64,000 nucleotides of DNA from positions 62,001 to 126,000 of the forward strand of contig WBMW01005646.1 in the NCBI GenBank assembly GCA_013396635.1, given 5' to 3'. Each line of letters opens with the position of its first letter. The stretch's first letter is position 1. Below, piece by piece: positions 60,900 through 64,000 of the stretch. This DNA comes from Penelope pileata. Lineage: Eukaryota; Chordata; Aves; Galliformes; Cracidae. The notes under the pieces are model-generated. The model had not been told where the DNA came from. It was given only the letters and a program-made list of their open reading frames with translations, and did not search any database. The translations under genes were made by a program, and so were the position numbers.

Positions 60900-61115
60900 A
60901 GTTGTTCTAACACAAGAAGGCAGTTTCTTACTCTGAGGATGATGAAACAATGGCAGAGGTTGCCCAGAGAGGTCGTAGAGTCCATGACAATATTCAAACC
61001 TGACTGAGCACAGTCTTGGGCAATTGTCTCTAGGTGATCTTGTTTGAGCACGAGGGGTTGGACAGTGTTATCTCAAGAGATTCCTTCCAACCTCAACCAT
61101 TGTGTGACTGCATGA
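60900..61115 (+). mobile_element. CR1 retroposon 3' region, diverged
   Basis: The segment follows the CR1 3' consensus for over 200 bases: AGTTTCTTACTCTGAGGATGA, GGCAGAGGTTGCCCAGAGAG, GTCGTAGAGTCC, ATATTCAAACCTGACTG, the GGGGTTGGACAG...ATTCCTTCCAACC block, and then ACCATTGTGTGACTG, a decayed octamer repeat. It is 5'-truncated and in plus orientation, with many point changes, so the insertion is old. It is the clearest mobile-element evidence in the window for an avian or reptilian genome. Confidence 0.88.
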
Positions 61116-62619
61116 TTCAAAACTGTACATCACCAAACCTGTATTCAGCTGCTGCTTAAGTTCAGCTTGTATATGCCTCATCTTTCTGCATATGTTTGCA
61201 TCTAATTTCTTGAGTGTCCCTTTGGCCCCTGGCCTCCCTGCAGTGTTGCCAGTGGATTATTATGAGCACAAAGCACCTTGCTCCACCCTGCGTGTGGTGT
61301 TTCGATGACACCTAATTTCTGCTTGTGCCTGTGCCCAGCAGTGCTTCAGTGCCAACAAGCTCCAGAAGCCAGGTCTGTAAGTTTGCATACAGAGGGTTAC
61401 TGTCACGTTTCAGAGAGAGGAATTCCTTTGCTAGTCTGTCCGGGTTTAACCTGGTGAGTGAGCTGAGAACCAGCTGCATGGGTCAGCCATATGGATGTAG
61501 CAGCAGCTTCTGCTGTTTTCTACAAAATGCGACTGGAGAAAGAATAAGCAGTAGCATGCTGTCTCTGTAGTAGTGCAGTGGCTAGATGATCCACAGAGAT
61601 GCAAGTTAAATTATTTCCTTAGCCTGAGGTATTCAAACCCGTACCTTTCACTGCTCCAAGATGCTGACTACAACAGTAGCCTATTGCAAAGTGGAAGCAT
61701 CCTTCAATTTTTCTCTTGAAATTACTCAACTGTACTTAAAAGAATTCTTACTTCATTATACCAGACTTCGAAGATGACAAGATGGCCTAAAATCTAAAGC
61801 TTTTCCTCTGGTGTCAATCCCTTATCTAAATTCAATTTGTCTTGCAAAGCATCTGCCTCAAAGTAGCCTACAGCCATGTTATTGGGGTATTCTGGGGGAG
61901 GCAGGAGCTCTGGGATAAATCCTAACTAGAAGGATGTAAAGAAGATGTTGCAGAGCCAGGAATCAAAGCACAGCACTCTGTTAAGCGTTCTCTGCCATGG
62001 TGACTGTGCACCCTGTGTGCCGGGGGGTGAATGTTGCTGCAGGCATCAGCTTCTGTCCGTGCTGCTGTGTGGGCTCAGTTTTGGAAGGTGCACACTTAAA
62101 TGGTGGAGATCTGGACAGGAAGCATTAAGTGTTTGTGTCCTGGATCCTGACTTTGGTGGCTTAATTTCCAATATGTTTTCCCAGGGCAGGCCTGAGGTAC
62201 TTAATCAGAGGCACCCGTGGGGACAGGGAGGAGGAGGCACTGCTGTGCAGTACTGCTGCATTTGCTTTTTGAATAGGCTCAAGTCATTAGTGCTGTCACA
62301 TCCCTGGAAATTCACTTAAAGAAGACATTTGAAGGAGAACCTCTTTCTTCCTGAGTGCACAAACATACACAAGCAAAGTTTTCTTTTTGATGCTTTCAGA
62401 TAAACAGCCACAGTAAAACCTCAGCTTCATTTTATTTCCCAGATTGCTCCAAGAAAAAAAAAAATCACTGTTCCAGCCTGCAGCCTGAACAACTCACTCT
62501 GCTGCCAAGTGCCATCTCAAAAAGAGGAACAATATAAACTAATTTTGTACCTATTCAGTTCAATAATAGGTATTGTTCTAACTATACCTCTAGTGATAAG
62601 AGACAGAACAGCCTATTTT
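61116..62619. other. intergenic DNA, no gene seen
   Basis: Unique sequence with an open frame near 61945-62319 (124 codons) that shows no family resemblance and no splice-site support. Confidence 0.5.
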
Positions 62620-62900
62620 CCATTGCTAAGCAACTGTTAAAACAGTGTGCAGAATTCAGCCAGCTCTAATGGGCTGATAGGAATCGGTGCCTGAAGTTCT
62701 TGTTTGCATTCTGAACTCAACAATAATTGTAGTTCTCTATTAACATTCATTTAAGATAGTTTATGGCTGCACCAGTTTCAGTCAGGATTCTGTCCTAATG
62801 GTGTTCTGAATGGCCTGCTCCCCCTTAGAAATATTTAATCATAATGCATTACACTGCTTTAATCCACTTGTTTTCTTTTGATATAATGATGAAGAGGCAT
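62620..62900. promoter_or_regulatory. enhancer-like block with RFX-type palindrome
   Basis: The block starts with the palindrome TTGCTAAGCAA (62623-62633), which resembles an RFX X-box core. It continues with AT-rich developmental-factor words (CAATAATTGTAG, TATTTAATCATAATGCATT, CTTTAATCCACTTG). It has no simple repeats. It is a candidate conserved element; conservation cannot be judged here. Confidence 0.22.
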
Positions 62901-63301
62901 TGAAGGTAACAGGAAAAAGATAATAGGAAACACTGCAGAAACAAATGGTGATAGTATGAAAGGTACCAGTTTGCAGGCCAAGAAGTATTTAGGCAGGGAT
63001 CCATAAATCAGAAGTGGGCATTCGTCTGAGATGCAAAGACATCTGTAAAACCCTTACGCTTCTGGAAAACCAGCATCTAGGCAGGACAGACATAAAAGCA
63101 GTCCATAAGTGCATTAAACCATGGGAGTTTTTCCAATCCTGATTTATTTTCAGATTTTAGCCATTTGAGTACACGATTTAGGAGAAGGGACTTTCTGGCC
63201 TGTCTCATGACTTGCAGAAATATGGAATGGGAAAATGCTTAAACACTAAAGAAGGAATGTTGCACAACAGGGTCCTGCATTCATAAAGTCTTTCTTTGCA
63301 G

Positions 63302-63381
63302 ATGTGGAATGACTTCAGTGACCTAAGAGCGCTATCATAACAGAGTGTCTGAAGAGATACCATCCTGTCCCTTATCTGTGG
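63302..63381 (+). ncRNA. candidate lncRNA internal exon (80 nt)
   Basis: A pyrimidine-rich acceptor (AAAGTCTTTCTTTGCAG, ending at 63301) and a near-perfect donor (GTG|GGTAAGTAAG region, GT at 63382-63383) bracket 80 bases. All three forward frames contain stop codons, so it would be a non-coding or UTR exon. No partner exon is identified in the window. Both splice sites are strong, but such pairs also occur by chance in 25 kb. Confidence 0.22.
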
Positions 63382-64000
63382 GTAAGTAAGGACACAGGAG
63401 GCACAGTGCTTCAGCTAGAATTCTGTGCTTGCACCCAGTGTTTCTCCATCGCTTTCAGGGGCATGTAAACATGATTAATGCTTATGCATGTGAGCAGCCC
63501 TATCACATTCAGCAGAACAACTACAGTTCCCTGTCAAGTAAACACTTAAATGTTCTTTGGCACGAACTGAGAAAATCAACACTTTGTCAGATGGAGCCCA
63601 TGCAGGTGAGTCAATGCTGCCTTACTTAGCTTGGTGTGCCTCACACCATGACTTACAAGAGAAGTCTTTGGAAGCACGGCCTTCAGCCAGCTGCCTGACT
63701 CAGAGGATATTGTCACAACATGATATGAAAAAATGTGGGGGTGAAAAGTTGAGACTGTCTGTCCGTGGAGCTTACAGCAGCGTCTGAGTCACCACAGGAC
63801 ATGAGAGAGCTGCAGGCAATGGCATGCAAAGTGGGCTCGGTCTGACTTGTCCTCTTATGTAACTCCTACGTTATCATCTTCCCTGCTCCATATATAAACA
63901 CAGGGAAAAAATCAAAAAGCCGTTACTGAAAGCAGTACTCCTATTTACTCATTTATATGAGCCAAACATGACAAAATTTATATAGCTTCCACACAAGCTT
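63382..64000. other. intergenic DNA to window end
   Basis: AT-rich unique sequence. Short open frames near 63429-63787 have no recognisable product. Nothing else is seen. Confidence 0.5.

Noticed and set aside
1..64000. CRISPR arrays, operons, phage or insertion-sequence structure, and intact endogenous retroviruses
   Set aside because: None of the expected features is present. The window is a vertebrate locus with spliced exons and CR1 remnants only.

Overview
This is a vertebrate nuclear window, almost certainly from a bird. It has split genes with GT-AG introns, fossil CR1 (chicken repeat 1) retroposons and AT-rich non-coding DNA broken by GC-rich patches. No bacterial, plasmid, phage or CRISPR architecture is present. 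Two assembly gaps occur: 24 N at 23573-23596 and one N at 54556.

The left 38.6 kb is the 3' half of one plus-strand gene that I recognise as FOXN3 (CHES1, checkpoint suppressor 1), a forkhead transcriptional repressor. Three coding exons are visible, and their splice phases join without error: 9567-9632 (66 nt, phase 1 to 1, the cassette exon that distinguishes the known long and short isoforms), 20432-20540 (109 nt), and the last coding exon 31297-31846, which ends in TAG. They lie in introns of about 10.8 kb each. The forkhead DNA-binding domain exons must lie upstream of base 1. What is encoded here is the C-terminal tail: proline/glycine linker, serine-rich acidic stretch, basic nuclear-localisation-like clusters and a highly conserved terminal block.

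From 31847 a long 3' UTR follows, probably running to about 38625, where AATAAA (38599-38604) is followed by a T/G-rich stretch. Earlier AATAAA hexamers could give shorter 3' UTRs.

The right 25 kb (38626-64000) looks intergenic. It mixes GC-rich patches, AT-rich patches rich in homeodomain/SOX-like words (candidate enhancers), CR1 remnants and a few isolated exon-like signals. The best of these is a minus-strand block at 41018-41166. It has a good acceptor and 33 consecutive codons that all end in G or C, but I cannot identify the protein. A spliced non-coding exon candidate lies at 63302-63381.

I see no complete new biological system. The most useful observations are the tandem splice donor at the end of the 109-nt exon (a possible truncated FOXN3), the cassette exon, the minus-strand coding-like fragment, and a double GGGGA/TCCCC palindrome in the 3' UTR.
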